Shown: piece after piece, positions 1 through 8,020 of the stretch
Layout: each line of letters starts with the position of its first letter
Numbering within the stretch: the stretch's first letter is position 1
From: Streptomyces sp. XY006
GTDB taxonomy: Bacteria; Actinomycetota; Actinomycetes; Streptomycetales; Streptomycetaceae
Length of the DNA stretch: 64,000 nt
Assembly (NCBI RefSeq): GCF_002237655.1
Contig: NZ_NOKT01000008.1
Coordinates: 1 to 64,000 of the forward strand
Reading direction: 5' to 3'
Made by a program: the position numbers and the translations under genes
Notes under the pieces: generated by a model
Told to the model about the DNA's origin: nothing
The model's input: only the letters and a program-made list of their open reading frames with translations
The model's database searches: none

Positions 1-153
1 CGCCGCGGCCGAACCCCGTCGGCGCGCCGCCGGGCCGGGCCCCCGCGGCCCGGGTGTCCACGCCGGCGTCGCGGCTGCGGCCGTCATCGCGGGCCTGCGG
101 CCACGCATCGGCCGCGACGGCTCCCCCTCCGCGCCGCCGCGGCCGAACCCCGT
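1..153. repeat. 19-bp direct repeat flanking the region downstream of afsS
   Basis: The first 19 bases recur exactly at 135..153. The 115 bases between are very GC-rich and show no convincing gene. The stretch lies just downstream of afsS on its strand and could include its terminator, but I see no clean hairpin. What lies left of the window is unknown. Confidence 0.5.
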
Positions 154-164
154 GTGGTGATGGC

Positions 165-350
165 TTACTTCGCCGGCTTGAACGGCTCCGACGTGGCGTG
201 CAGGTCCTTCGTCTCCAGCGGCTCGCCGGTGGCGTGCAGGTCCTCCGTCTTCGCGGCCCCCTCACCCGTGGCGTGCAGGTCCTCCGTGGAGGCCTCGCCG
301 TCCGTCGTACCGGTGGCGTGCAGGTCCTGCGGCTTGAGCTCGTCGCCCAT
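165..350 (-). CDS. afsS: AfsS-type small activator protein
   Basis: This 61-residue acidic protein carries four copies of a DLHATG/S core spaced 12-15 residues apart (near residues 9, 24, 37 and 49), joined by Glu/Thr/Lys-rich linkers. AfsS (AfsR2) of Streptomyces is about 63 residues with repeated ATGE-like units, is encoded next to afsR, and stimulates antibiotic production when overexpressed; its molecular action is not settled. The ATG at 350 is preceded by GGAGAG about nine bases upstream. It follows afsR on the same strand after a 180-base gap holding the expected AfsR operator. Identity rests on context plus repeats. The repeated core could suggest a multi-core peptide precursor, but no modification enzymes are nearby. 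Confidence 0.85.
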   Translation of the reverse strand: MGDELKPQDLHATGTTDGEASTEDLHATGEGAAKTEDLHATGEPLETKDLHATSEPFKPAK

Positions 351-497
351 GATCGTCAACTCTCCTTGGCGTGGAACAGGCAGTACGGTCGGCGGGCCCG
401 TCCGGTCACTCCCCCGAGTCCGACCGGACGGGCCCCGTGCGGCGACCCGTCTGCCCCCCGACGCGACGGATCGACTGCGTCCATCATGGCGGGGGGC

Positions 498-515
498 GAT
501 AAACGAATGATGAAC
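498..515 (-). promoter_or_regulatory. AfsR/PhoP-type direct-repeat operator of afsS
   Basis: Read on the minus strand, GTTCATC-ATTC-GTTTATC gives two heptamers with an 11-bp period. This is the layout of OmpR-type winged-helix (SARP/PhoP) sites. A CATGAT hexamer follows nine bases after the second heptamer, close to the 8-bp spacing typical of SARP-activated -10 elements. AfsR is known to bind such repeats at the afsS promoter, and PhoP competes for an overlapping site in S. coelicolor. The -10 assignment is inferred. Confidence 0.75.
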
Positions 516-529
516 GCCCCGAACGGGCC

Positions 530-3500
530 TCAGGCCGCCCGGACCGGAGTCAGCAGCGCGCGCACCTCGGCGGCCTCGGGCGAGCCCAGCTCCTCGTAGA
601 TCACGGCCGCCTCCTGCCAGCACACCTGGGCCCGGCCGGTCTGCCCGATGCCGCTGAGCGCGCGGCCCAGCACGGTCAGGACGTTGCCCCGCCGCCACTC
701 CCCGCCGATCCCGCGCAGCACGGTGAGCGCCATCTCGGCGCTGGCCGCGGCCTGCGCCGGACGCCGGGCGGCGAGGTCCACCTCGGCCAGCCGGAACAGG
801 CTCATCCCCTCCCACAGGCGCTGCCTGCTGTCGCGGAAGACCTCCAGCGCCTCCTGCAGGCGCCCGGCCGCGTCGCCCAGCTCGCCGCTCTGGGTGAGGG
901 CGAGACCGAGGGCGTAGCGGGCGTTCGCCCCGCGCAGGGAGTTGCCCATGCCGTCGTAGATGTCGATGCCCTCCTGGGCCAGGGCCACCGCGCTCGCGGT
1001 CCGCCCGGTCGCGAGGTGGATCCGGGACAGGTTGCACAGGGCGGCGGCCTCGCCGGGACGGTCGCCCAGGGCCCGGAAGTGCTCGATGGCCCGGGAGAGG
1101 TGCTCCTCGCCGTCCTCGTGCCGGTTCTGGTACAGCGCGATGATGCCGCGGGCGTTGCGCGCCCAGCAGACGGGGAGCAGGTCGTCGGCCTCCTGGGCGA
1201 GCAGGATGGCCCGCTCGGCCTCCTGGTCGGCCCGCTCGAAGCGGCCGCCGACGTGGTGGACGTTGACGAGGGTGGTCAGCGCCCGGGCCTCCGCGCGGGC
1301 GAGGCCGTGCAGCCGGGCCGCGTCCAGCAGGGCCTCCGCGGTCGCCTCGTACTCCCTGGCGTTGGCTCCCGACTCGGAGAGGTCGTGGGCGGCCCACAGC
1401 AGGTCGATGGCGCGCGGGAGGGTGCCCGGATCCCCGGCGCACTGCCGTACGCACGCCAGGAGGCAGATGGCCTCCGCGTACAGCCAGTCCTGCGCCGCGT
1501 GCCGGTTGCCGAACCGCAGGCCCGGATACGCGGTGACCGCGAGATGGTCCACCAGCCGGTCCCCGGGCCGCTCGATCGCGTACACGCCGGCCGCCGAGGC
1601 CAGGTAGAAGTCCAGCAGCCGGGAGACGGCCGCGGTCCGCTCGCCGGGCGGCTGTTCGTCCCGTTCGGCGCAGGCACGCGCGTAGAGCCGGACCAGGTCG
1701 TGGAAGCGGTAGCGGCCGGGGGCCGCCGATTCGAGCAGGGAGGTGTCGACGAGGGACTCCAGCAGGTCCTCCGTCTCCTCCGCGGGCAGGTCCAGCACCG
1801 CGGCGGCCGCCGCGAGGGAGATGTCGGGGCCGTCGGCGAGGCCCAGCAGGCGGAAGGCGCGGGCCTGGGCCGGCTCCAGCTGGCCGTAGCCCAGCTCGAA
1901 GGTGGCCTTCACCGCCAGGTCGCCGGCCTGGAGCTCGTCCAGGCGGCGGCGTTCGTCGGCGAGCTTCGCCGCGAGGACGGAGACCGTCCAGGTGCGGCGG
2001 GCCGCCAGCCGGGACGCCGCGATGCGGATCGCCAGCGGCAGGAAGCCGCAGGCCGCCACCACGTCCAGGGCGGCCTCGCGCTCGGACGCCACCCGTTCCT
2101 CGCCCACGATCTTGGTGAACAGCGCCAGCGCCTCGTCCGGGGACATCACGTCCAGGTCGACCAGGTGGGCGCCCGCCAGGTCCACCATCCGCACGCGGGA
2201 GGTGACGAGGGCGGCGCAGCCGTCCGTGCCGGGCAGCAGCGGACGCACCTGGGCGGCGTCCCGGGCGTTGTCCAGCAGGACCAGGACGCGGCGGCCGGCC
2301 AGCACCGAGCGGTACAGCGCGGCCCGTTCCTCCAGCGAGTCGGGGATGGCCGTGTCGGCGGTGCCGAGGGCGCGCAGGAAGGAGCCCAGCACCGTCTCCG
2401 GCTCGGCGGCCCGGGCGCCGGCGCCCTGGAGGTCGACGTAGAGCTGGCCGTCCGGGAACGCCGCGCGCGCCTGGTGCGCCACGTGCACGGCGAGGGTCGT
2501 CTTGCCCACGCCGCCGATGCCCGCCAGGGCCGACACGGCCATGACGCGGGCCTCGGCGGAGGCCAGGAGGCCGCCGAGCTCGCGGACGAAGGTGGAGCGG
2601 CCGGTGAAGTCCGGCACGGTCGCGGGCAGTTGGGCCGGGCGTACCGGGGCGGAGGCCGGTTCGGGCGCCGGGGAGGAGGGTTCCGCCAGGCCCGGGTCGG
2701 CCTGGAGGATGCGCTGCTGCAGTTCGCTCAGGCCGGGGCGCGGGTCCACGCCCAGTTCGTCGGCGAGCAGGCGCCGGGTGTCGGCGTAGACGGCCAGCGC
2801 CTCGGCCTGGCGGCCGCTGCGGTAGAGCGCCAGCATCAGCAGCTCGCGCAGCCGTTCGCGCAGCGGGTGCGCGGCGGTCAGGGCGGTGAGTTCGGAGACG
2901 GCCTCGGCGTGGCAGCCCTGTTCCAGGTCCATGTCCAGCCGGGATTCGAGCAGTTGCAGCCGCCACTCCTCCAGGCGGACCCGCTGTGCCTCCGCGTACG
3001 GGCCGGGCACGCCCGCCAGGGTCTCCCCGTCCCACAGGGCGAGGGCGCGCCGCAGCACGTCCCGGGCGTGGCAGAGGTCGCCGGCGGTCCGGGCCTTCTC
3101 CGCCTCGGTGGCCAGGTCCTGGGCGACGGCCAGGTCCAGGGCGCCGTCGGGCAGGTCCCGCACCGCGTAGCCGCCGGACTCGCTGACCAGGACGCCCGGG
3201 TCGAGCACCTTGCGCAGCCGCGAGGCGTACGTCCGTACCGCCGCCAGGGCCTGCGAGGGCGGTTCCTCGCCCCACAGGGCGTCGATCAGCTCGGCGGCCG
3301 TGGCCGTACGGCCCTCGCGCAGCAGCAGGGCGGCGAGCAGGGCGCGTTGCTGGGGGGAGCCCGTCGTGATCGGCTCGGCGCCGCGCCAGGCGCGCACGGG
3401 CCCGAGCACGCTGAAGCGCAGCGAGGCGGACACCGCCGCCCCGGACCTCCCCGCCGGCTCCCCCGGCCCCGGTGACTCCGGTGAGGAGCCGGGACGCCGC

Positions 3501-3541
3501 TGCTCCGGTACGCGCGGTACACCGGCCGGTACCCCGTCCAT
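530..3541 (-). CDS. afsR: AfsR, SARP-NB-ARC-TPR global transcriptional activator
   Basis: The 1003-residue protein starts with a disordered segment, then an OmpR-type winged helix (about 42-128) and a bacterial transcriptional activation domain (about 135-280), together a SARP module. An NB-ARC ATPase follows, with P-loop GIGGVGKTT at 341-349 and a Walker B-like VLVLLDN, then a TPR C-terminus. This is the architecture and size of AfsR, which is phosphorylated by AfsK-type Ser/Thr kinases, binds the afsS promoter and integrates signals for secondary metabolism. The ATG at 3541 gives the known N-terminal pattern (DGxP..VPEQRR). The gene precedes afsS on the same strand. The P-loop is intact, so the ATPase is probably active. 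Confidence 0.95.
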   Translation of the reverse strand: MDGVPAGVPRVPEQRRPGSSPESPGPGEPAGRSGAAVSASLRFSVLGPVRAWRGAEPITTGSPQQRALLAALLLREGRTATAAELIDALWGEEPPSQALAAVRTYASRLRKVLDPGVLVSESGGYAVRDLPDGALDLAVAQDLATEAEKARTAGDLCHARDVLRRALALWDGETLAGVPGPYAEAQRVRLEEWRLQLLESRLDMDLEQGCHAEAVSELTALTAAHPLRERLRELLMLALYRSGRQAEALAVYADTRRLLADELGVDPRPGLSELQQRILQADPGLAEPSSPAPEPASAPVRPAQLPATVPDFTGRSTFVRELGGLLASAEARVMAVSALAGIGGVGKTTLAVHVAHQARAAFPDGQLYVDLQGAGARAAEPETVLGSFLRALGTADTAIPDSLEERAALYRSVLAGRRVLVLLDNARDAAQVRPLLPGTDGCAALVTSRVRMVDLAGAHLVDLDVMSPDEALALFTKIVGEERVASEREAALDVVAACGFLPLAIRIAASRLAARRTWTVSVLAAKLADERRRLDELQAGDLAVKATFELGYGQLEPAQARAFRLLGLADGPDISLAAAAAVLDLPAEETEDLLESLVDTSLLESAAPGRYRFHDLVRLYARACAERDEQPPGERTAAVSRLLDFYLASAAGVYAIERPGDRLVDHLAVTAYPGLRFGNRHAAQDWLYAEAICLLACVRQCAGDPGTLPRAIDLLWAAHDLSESGANAREYEATAEALLDAARLHGLARAEARALTTLVNVHHVGGRFERADQEAERAILLAQEADDLLPVCWARNARGIIALYQNRHEDGEEHLSRAIEHFRALGDRPGEAAALCNLSRIHLATGRTASAVALAQEGIDIYDGMGNSLRGANARYALGLALTQSGELGDAAGRLQEALEVFRDSRQRLWEGMSLFRLAEVDLAARRPAQAAASAEMALTVLRGIGGEWRRGNVLTVLGRALSGIGQTGRAQVCWQEAAVIYEELGSPEAAEVRALLTPVRAA

Positions 3542-3732
3542 GCAGTCCCCCTAGACATCCTGAGCAACCCCGCCAGTCTGCCTTGTGCGGGCGGATACGT
3601 CAGCCGTGGGAGACACCGATCACAGGGCGGCGCGGGGGAGTCCACGAGGTCTGCACAGTCTCTCCGCAGAGGGCGTCGGCCGGATCGTGCCGATCAGGCC
3701 ATCCCGTCCGAAAACCGTCCCTGCGCACCTAG

Positions 3733-3747
3733 CTGACGGTCCGTCAG
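3733..3747. promoter_or_regulatory. Operator site 1: CTGACG-GTC-CGTCAG inverted repeat
   Basis: A perfect 6-bp inverted repeat with a 3-bp spacer lies 12 bases before the GTG of the amidohydrolase gene. The same arms and spacer length occur at 6767 and 35852. TetR-family repressors commonly bind palindromes this long overlapping promoters. The position immediately before the start, without a Shine-Dalgarno sequence, suggests a leaderless transcript controlled at this site. Confidence 0.75.
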
Positions 3748-3759
3748 ATCGGCGCTACC

Positions 3760-5013
3760 GTGAACCGCATGGACAGCCACGAGAGCACGTTTCCGCTGAT
3801 CATCTCCGTGGACGACCACACCGTGGAGCCCGCGCACGTCTGGCAGGACCGGCTGCCGGAGAAGTACCGGGGCGTCGGGCCGCGGGTCGTGCGGGCGCCC
3901 GTGAAGGAGATGACCTTCCTCGGCGGGCGCTTCCGGCCCGTGATGGGCGAGCCCGGGGACGACGGCCCGGTCGGGGACTGGTGGGTCTACGAGGGGCTGC
4001 GCCGGCCCCTGACCCGGCTCGACACCGCCGTGGGGTACGACCGGGACGAGATCAGGCTGGAGGTCATCACCTACGAGCAGATGCGGCCCGGCTCCTACGA
4101 CGTCACCGCGCGGCTCGCCGACATGGACGTCAACCACGTCCAGTCCGCCCTCTGCTTCCCGACCTTCCCGCGCTTCTGCGGCCAGACCTTCACCGAGGCC
4201 GAGGACCACGACCTGGGACTGCTGTGCGTGCGGGCCTACAACGACTGGATGGTGGAGGAGTGGTGCGGCCCCGACGCCCACGGGCGGCTCATACCCCTGC
4301 CGCTCATCCCGCTGTGGGACGCCGGGCTGGCCGCCGCCGAGGTCCGGCGCAACGCCGCACGCGGGGTGCGCGCCGTCGCCTTCTCCGAGATCCCGCCGTT
4401 CCTCGGGCTGCCCTCGATCCACACCGACGACTGGGACCCGTTCCTCGCCGCCTGCGACGAGACCGGCACGGTCATCGCCATGCACATCGGCTCCAGCAGC
4501 CGCATGCCCTCCACCTCCGCCGACGCCCCGCCCGCCGTCGGCTCCACCATCACCTACGCCAACTGCTGCTTCTCGATGGTCGACTGGCTGATGAGCGGGA
4601 AGTTCGAGCGGTTCCCGAACCTCAAGGTCATGTACGCCGAGGGGCAGATCGGCTGGATCCCCTACATCCTGGAGCGGGCCGACGTGGTGTGGGAGGAGAA
4701 CCGGGGCTGGGGCGGCGTCGCCGACAAGGTGCACCGGCCGCCGTCCGAACTCTTCGCCGAGCACGTCTTCGGCTGCTTCTTCGACGACGCCTTCGGGCTG
4801 CGCAACCTCGACGCCATCGGCGTCGGCAACGTCCTCTACGAGACCGACTACCCCCACTCCGACTCCACCTGGCCCAAGTCCCGCGAGGTCGGCGAGGCGC
4901 AGATGGGGCATCTCGCCGGGGACGTCGTCGAGCGGATCGTGCGGGGCAACGCCATCGACCTGCTCGGGCTCACCGGTGAGGGGCTGTGGCCGGGCAGCCG
5001 CGGTGCCCGGTGA
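3760..5013 (+). CDS. Amidohydrolase-2 family metal-dependent hydrolase
   Basis: This 417-residue protein opens with IISVDDHTVEPAHVW, the variant metal-binding N-terminus (DDH instead of HxH) found in many ACMSD-like amidohydrolase-2 proteins. MHIGSSSR, YAEGQIGWIP and ETDYPHSDSTWP lie downstream; the last matches the C-terminal DxPH metal signature. These TIM-barrel enzymes hydrolyse or decarboxylate carboxylic and aromatic substrates; the substrate here is unknown. The GTG at 3760 is chosen because the operator ends 12 bases earlier; an ATG at 3769 is the alternative. It is the first gene of a coupled run: its stop overlaps the next start as GTGA. Cluster context suggests a catabolic role. 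Confidence 0.85.
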   Translation: MNRMDSHESTFPLIISVDDHTVEPAHVWQDRLPEKYRGVGPRVVRAPVKEMTFLGGRFRPVMGEPGDDGPVGDWWVYEGLRRPLTRLDTAVGYDRDEIRLEVITYEQMRPGSYDVTARLADMDVNHVQSALCFPTFPRFCGQTFTEAEDHDLGLLCVRAYNDWMVEEWCGPDAHGRLIPLPLIPLWDAGLAAAEVRRNAARGVRAVAFSEIPPFLGLPSIHTDDWDPFLAACDETGTVIAMHIGSSSRMPSTSADAPPAVGSTITYANCCFSMVDWLMSGKFERFPNLKVMYAEGQIGWIPYILERADVVWEENRGWGGVADKVHRPPSELFAEHVFGCFFDDAFGLRNLDAIGVGNVLYETDYPHSDSTWPKSREVGEAQMGHLAGDVVERIVRGNAIDLLGLTGEGLWPGSRGAR

Positions 5014-5930
5014 CGCTGCGGTACGGAATGCAGCTGCCCGTCCAGTCGCAGAGCGCCCTCTACGCCGAGGGCTGGGAGGCCGGGGCCGGTCCGGCCGATC
5101 TGCTGGCGGTCGCGCGCGCCGCCGACGCGGCCGGCTTCGACTACCTCGCGAGCTGCGACCACGTGGCGATCCCGCACCGGCTGGCCGCCGCGATGAGCAC
5201 CGTCTGGTACGACCCCGTGGCCACGCTGGCCTACCTCGCCGCCGCCACCGAGCGGGTCCGGCTGCTCAGCCATGTCGCGATCGTCGGGCTGCGGCACCCG
5301 CTGGTCACCGCCAAGCAGTACGCCACGCTCGACCACCTCAGCGGCGGACGCCTGGTCCTCGGCGTCGGCGCCGGGCACGTCCGGGAGGAGTTCGAGGCGC
5401 TGGGCGTGGACTTCCGGCAGCGCGGGGCGGTGCTCGACGAGTGCCTGGACGCCCTGCGCGCCGCCCTCGGGCCCGAGGAGTTCCCCGAACACCACGGCAA
5501 GCGCTACGACTTCGAGGGGCTCGGCCAGCGGCCCCGACCGGCACAGGAGCGCGTCCCGGTGTGGGTCGGCGGCTCCTCGCCGGCCGCGGTACGCCGGGCC
5601 GCCCTCAAGGGCGACGGCTGGCTGCCGCAGGGGGATCCCCGGGACCGGCTGCCTGGGCAGATCGCCCGCATCCGCGAGCTGCGCGAACAGGCCGGGGTGC
5701 CGGGGCCGTTCACCGTGGGTGCCATCACCGAGCCGCTGTACGTCGGCACGCCCCGCTGGGACGTCGGCCGCCGGACCCTGGCCGGCGGGCCCTGGGAGCT
5801 CGCCGAGTCGCTGCGGGCCTACCGGGCCATGGGCGTGGACCAGATCCAGGTGCGTTTCCGCAGCCGGGACCGCGGCGAACTCACCGACCAGATCGCGGCG
5901 TTCGGCGCCGAGGTCGCCCCCGAGCTGTGA
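5010..5930 (+). CDS. LLM-class F420-type oxidoreductase
   Basis: The protein has the luciferase-like monooxygenase TIM-barrel signature: DYLASCDHVAIP near the N-terminus, TLDHLSGGRLVLGVGAG, and PVWVGGSSPAAVRRAA. It resembles actinobacterial subfamilies predicted to use F420 rather than FMN. The start is placed at GTG 5010, which overlaps the upstream TGA (GTGA), indicating translational coupling; this gives 306 residues beginning with a hydride-transfer-type strand (LRYGMQLPV). An in-frame GTG at 4986 is less likely. The substrate is unknown. It sits between an amidohydrolase and an SDR in one operon. Confidence 0.85.
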   Translation: MTLRYGMQLPVQSQSALYAEGWEAGAGPADLLAVARAADAAGFDYLASCDHVAIPHRLAAAMSTVWYDPVATLAYLAAATERVRLLSHVAIVGLRHPLVTAKQYATLDHLSGGRLVLGVGAGHVREEFEALGVDFRQRGAVLDECLDALRAALGPEEFPEHHGKRYDFEGLGQRPRPAQERVPVWVGGSSPAAVRRAALKGDGWLPQGDPRDRLPGQIARIRELREQAGVPGPFTVGAITEPLYVGTPRWDVGRRTLAGGPWELAESLRAYRAMGVDQIQVRFRSRDRGELTDQIAAFGAEVAPEL

Positions 5931-5939
5931 GGAGGGGTC

Positions 5940-6710
5940 ATGGGCAAGCTCGACGGACGGGTCGTCATCGTCACCGGCGCCGCGCGCGGCCAGGGCGAGC
6001 AGGAGGCCCGGCTGTTCGCGGCCGAGGGCGCCCGGGTCGTCCTGGCGGACGTGCTCGACGCGCAGGGCGAGGCCCTCGCCAAGGAGATCGGCGCCCGGTA
6101 CGTCCATCTCGACGTCGGCCGGGAGGACGACTGGCAGGCCGCCGTCGCCGCGGCCCGGGAGGCGTACGGGCACGTCGACGGGCTCGTCAACAACGCCGGC
6201 ATCCTGCGCTTCAACACCCTCCTGGACACGCCGCTGGACGAGTTCATGCAGGTCGTCCAGGTCAACCAGGTCGGCTGCTTCCTGGGCATCCGGACGGTCG
6301 CGCCGGAGATGGCCGACGGGGGCACGATCGTCAACACCGCCTCGTACACCGGCCTGACCGGCATGGCGGCGGTGGGCGCCTACGCGGCGACCAAGCACGC
6401 CGTGCTCGGGTTGACCCGGGTCGCGGCCCTGGAGCTGGCCGGGCGGGGGATCCGCGTGAACGCCGTCTGCCCGGGAGCCGTCGACACCGCGATGTCCAAC
6501 CCGGCCCGCCTCGACCCGGACGCCGACCCCGAGGAGACGGCACGGGGGCTGGACCGGCTGTACCGCAGGCTGGTGCCGCTCGGGCGGGTCGGGCGGCCGG
6601 AGGAGGTGGCCCGGCTCGCGCTGTTCCTGACCTCGGAGGACTCCTCGTACATCACCGGCCAGCCGTTCGTGATCGACGGCGGGTGGCTGGCGGGCGTCAG
6701 CGTGATCTGA
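5940..6710 (+). CDS. Short-chain dehydrogenase/reductase (classical SDR)
   Basis: A complete classical SDR of 256 residues. It has the cofactor motif TGAARGQG (12-19), NNAG (84-87), catalytic Ser135, Tyr148 and Lys152, and the C-terminal PFVIDGGW. Asp37 after the second strand (LADVLD) points to NAD(H) preference. It begins with ATG nine bases after the preceding stop, with GAGGGG as ribosome site. It probably oxidises an alcohol or reduces a ketone in the same pathway as the flanking luciferase-like enzymes. A degenerate copy of the regulon palindrome overlaps its stop codon. Confidence 0.92.
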   Translation: MGKLDGRVVIVTGAARGQGEQEARLFAAEGARVVLADVLDAQGEALAKEIGARYVHLDVGREDDWQAAVAAAREAYGHVDGLVNNAGILRFNTLLDTPLDEFMQVVQVNQVGCFLGIRTVAPEMADGGTIVNTASYTGLTGMAAVGAYAATKHAVLGLTRVAALELAGRGIRVNAVCPGAVDTAMSNPARLDPDADPEETARGLDRLYRRLVPLGRVGRPEEVARLALFLTSEDSSYITGQPFVIDGGWLAGVSVI

Positions 6711-6721
6711 CGGGTCATCAG
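6707..6721. promoter_or_regulatory. Degenerate second operator half: CTGACG-GGT-CATCAG
   Basis: This copy of the CTGACG-N3-CGTCAG palindrome has one mismatch and overlaps the SDR stop codon. It lies exactly 60 bp upstream of the perfect copy at 6767, close to six helical turns. It could be an auxiliary site for cooperative binding. A chance match in GC-rich DNA cannot be excluded. Confidence 0.4.
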
Positions 6722-6766
6722 CTATTGACCCTTATGGCGGCCGGTGGAACAGTCGGAACCATGAAT

Positions 6767-6781
6767 CTGACGCATCGTCAG
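6767..6781. promoter_or_regulatory. Operator site 2: CTGACG-CAT-CGTCAG inverted repeat
   Basis: This perfect copy lies 26 bases before the TTG start of the next luciferase-like gene, in the 97-base gap after the SDR. The sequence right after it (AAACTATCG) offers a -10-like ACTATC, so the palindrome would cover the -35/spacer region, as expected for repression. It implies a second promoter inside the cluster. Confidence 0.75.
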
Positions 6782-6807
6782 AAACTATCGTGGGGCGGTG
6801 AACCTCC

Positions 6808-7926
6808 TTGGAGTTCGGCATCTTCGTACAGGGATACGTCGGCAAACGGGCCGAGACCGACCCGCTCGCCGAGCACAAGGCGCTGATGGAGGAGACCGAG
6901 TACGTCATCCAGGCCGACAGGTCCGGCTTCAAGTACGCCTGGGCCTCCGAGCACCACTTCCTGGACGAGTACTCGCACCTGTCCGCCAACGACGTCTTCC
7001 TCGGGTACCTGGCCCACGCCACCGAGCGCATCCACCTCGGATCCGGGATCTTCAACCCGCTGGCCCAGGTCAACCACCCCGTGAAGGTCGCCGAGAAGGT
7101 GGCCATGCTCGACCACCTCAGCGGCAACCGCTTCGAGTTCGGCAGCGGCCGGGGCGCCGGCTCGCACGAGATCCTCGGATTCCTGCCGGGGATCACCGAC
7201 ATGAACCACACCAAGGAGATCTGGGAAGAGACCGTCGCCGAGTTCCCGAAGATGTGGCTCCAGGACGAGTACCAGGGCTTCCAGGGCAAGCACTGGTCGC
7301 TGCCGCCGCGCAAGGTGCTGCCCAAGCCGTACGGCCCGGCGCACCCGGCCATGTGGTACGCGGCCGGGTCGCCGCCCTCGTACGCCATGGCCGCGCGCAA
7401 GGGGCTCGGCGTGCTGGGCTTCAGCGTGCAGAAGGTCTCCGACATGGAGTGGGTGCTGGAGCAGTACAAGACGGCGATCGTGGACGCCGAGCCGGTCGGG
7501 GCGTTCGTCAACGACAACGTGATGGTCACGACCACGGCGATCTGCGCGCCGACTCACGCGGAGGCCGTGCGGATCGCGGCGAACGGGGGGCTGCACTACC
7601 TGCCCTCGCTGGTGTTCCGGTACCACGACACGTTCCCGCGGCCCGAGGGGTTCCCCGAGTGGCCGCGGACGCTGCCGGAGTACACCGAGGAGTTCATCGA
7701 ACTGCTCATCCAGGACGAACTGCTGATCTGCGGCGACCCGGACGAGGTCGCCCGGCAGTGCAAGCGCTGGGAGCAGGCGGGCGCCGACCAGCTCTGCTTC
7801 GGGCTGCCGGTCGGGGTGCCGAAGGAGGAGACGCTGCAGACGATCCGGCTGGTCGGGGAGTACGTGATTCCCGAGATCGACACGGATCCGGTGCATCGGA
7901 CCACTCGGTTCCGGCGGGGTGGTTGA
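6808..7926 (+). CDS. LLM-class flavin/F420-type oxidoreductase
   Basis: The 372-residue protein begins MEFGIFVQGY and contains SEHHFLDEYSHLS, GSGIFNPLAQVNHPVKVAEKVAMLDHLS and a later AMWYAAGSPPSY, a well-marked luciferase-like subfamily common in actinobacteria. It is longer than, and distinct from, the enzyme at 5010, so the cluster carries two different monooxygenase-type steps. The start is a TTG; the GTG at 6798 is in another frame. Only a weak ribosome site (GGGGCGG) precedes it, fitting a short leader after operator site 2. FMN rather than F420 as cofactor is possible. The substrate is unknown. Confidence 0.85.
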   Translation: MEFGIFVQGYVGKRAETDPLAEHKALMEETEYVIQADRSGFKYAWASEHHFLDEYSHLSANDVFLGYLAHATERIHLGSGIFNPLAQVNHPVKVAEKVAMLDHLSGNRFEFGSGRGAGSHEILGFLPGITDMNHTKEIWEETVAEFPKMWLQDEYQGFQGKHWSLPPRKVLPKPYGPAHPAMWYAAGSPPSYAMAARKGLGVLGFSVQKVSDMEWVLEQYKTAIVDAEPVGAFVNDNVMVTTTAICAPTHAEAVRIAANGGLHYLPSLVFRYHDTFPRPEGFPEWPRTLPEYTEEFIELLIQDELLICGDPDEVARQCKRWEQAGADQLCFGLPVGVPKEETLQTIRLVGEYVIPEIDTDPVHRTTRFRRGG

Positions 7927-8020
7927 GCGTTCGTCGGCGGGTGCGGGTGCGTCGTGGCTTGCCGCGCAGTCCCCCGCGCCCCCAGGTGCCAGTCCCACCG
8001 CCCACCAGGAGGTGCCCCGA

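Noticed and set aside
165..350. Multi-core ribosomal peptide (RiPP) precursor
   Set aside because: The repeats look core-like, but the gene sits next to afsR with its known operator and no modification enzyme is present; AfsS explains it better.
54..599. Plus-strand frames covering afsS with repeated VACRS/GVQVL motifs
   Set aside because: They are the complementary reading of the DLHATG repeats of afsS; they have no ribosome site and break codon bias outside the repeats.
1016..3475. Long plus-strand frame opposite afsR
   Set aside because: Antisense shadow in high-GC DNA; composition is Gly/Arg/Gln-rich with no domain, while the minus strand encodes a clear AfsR.
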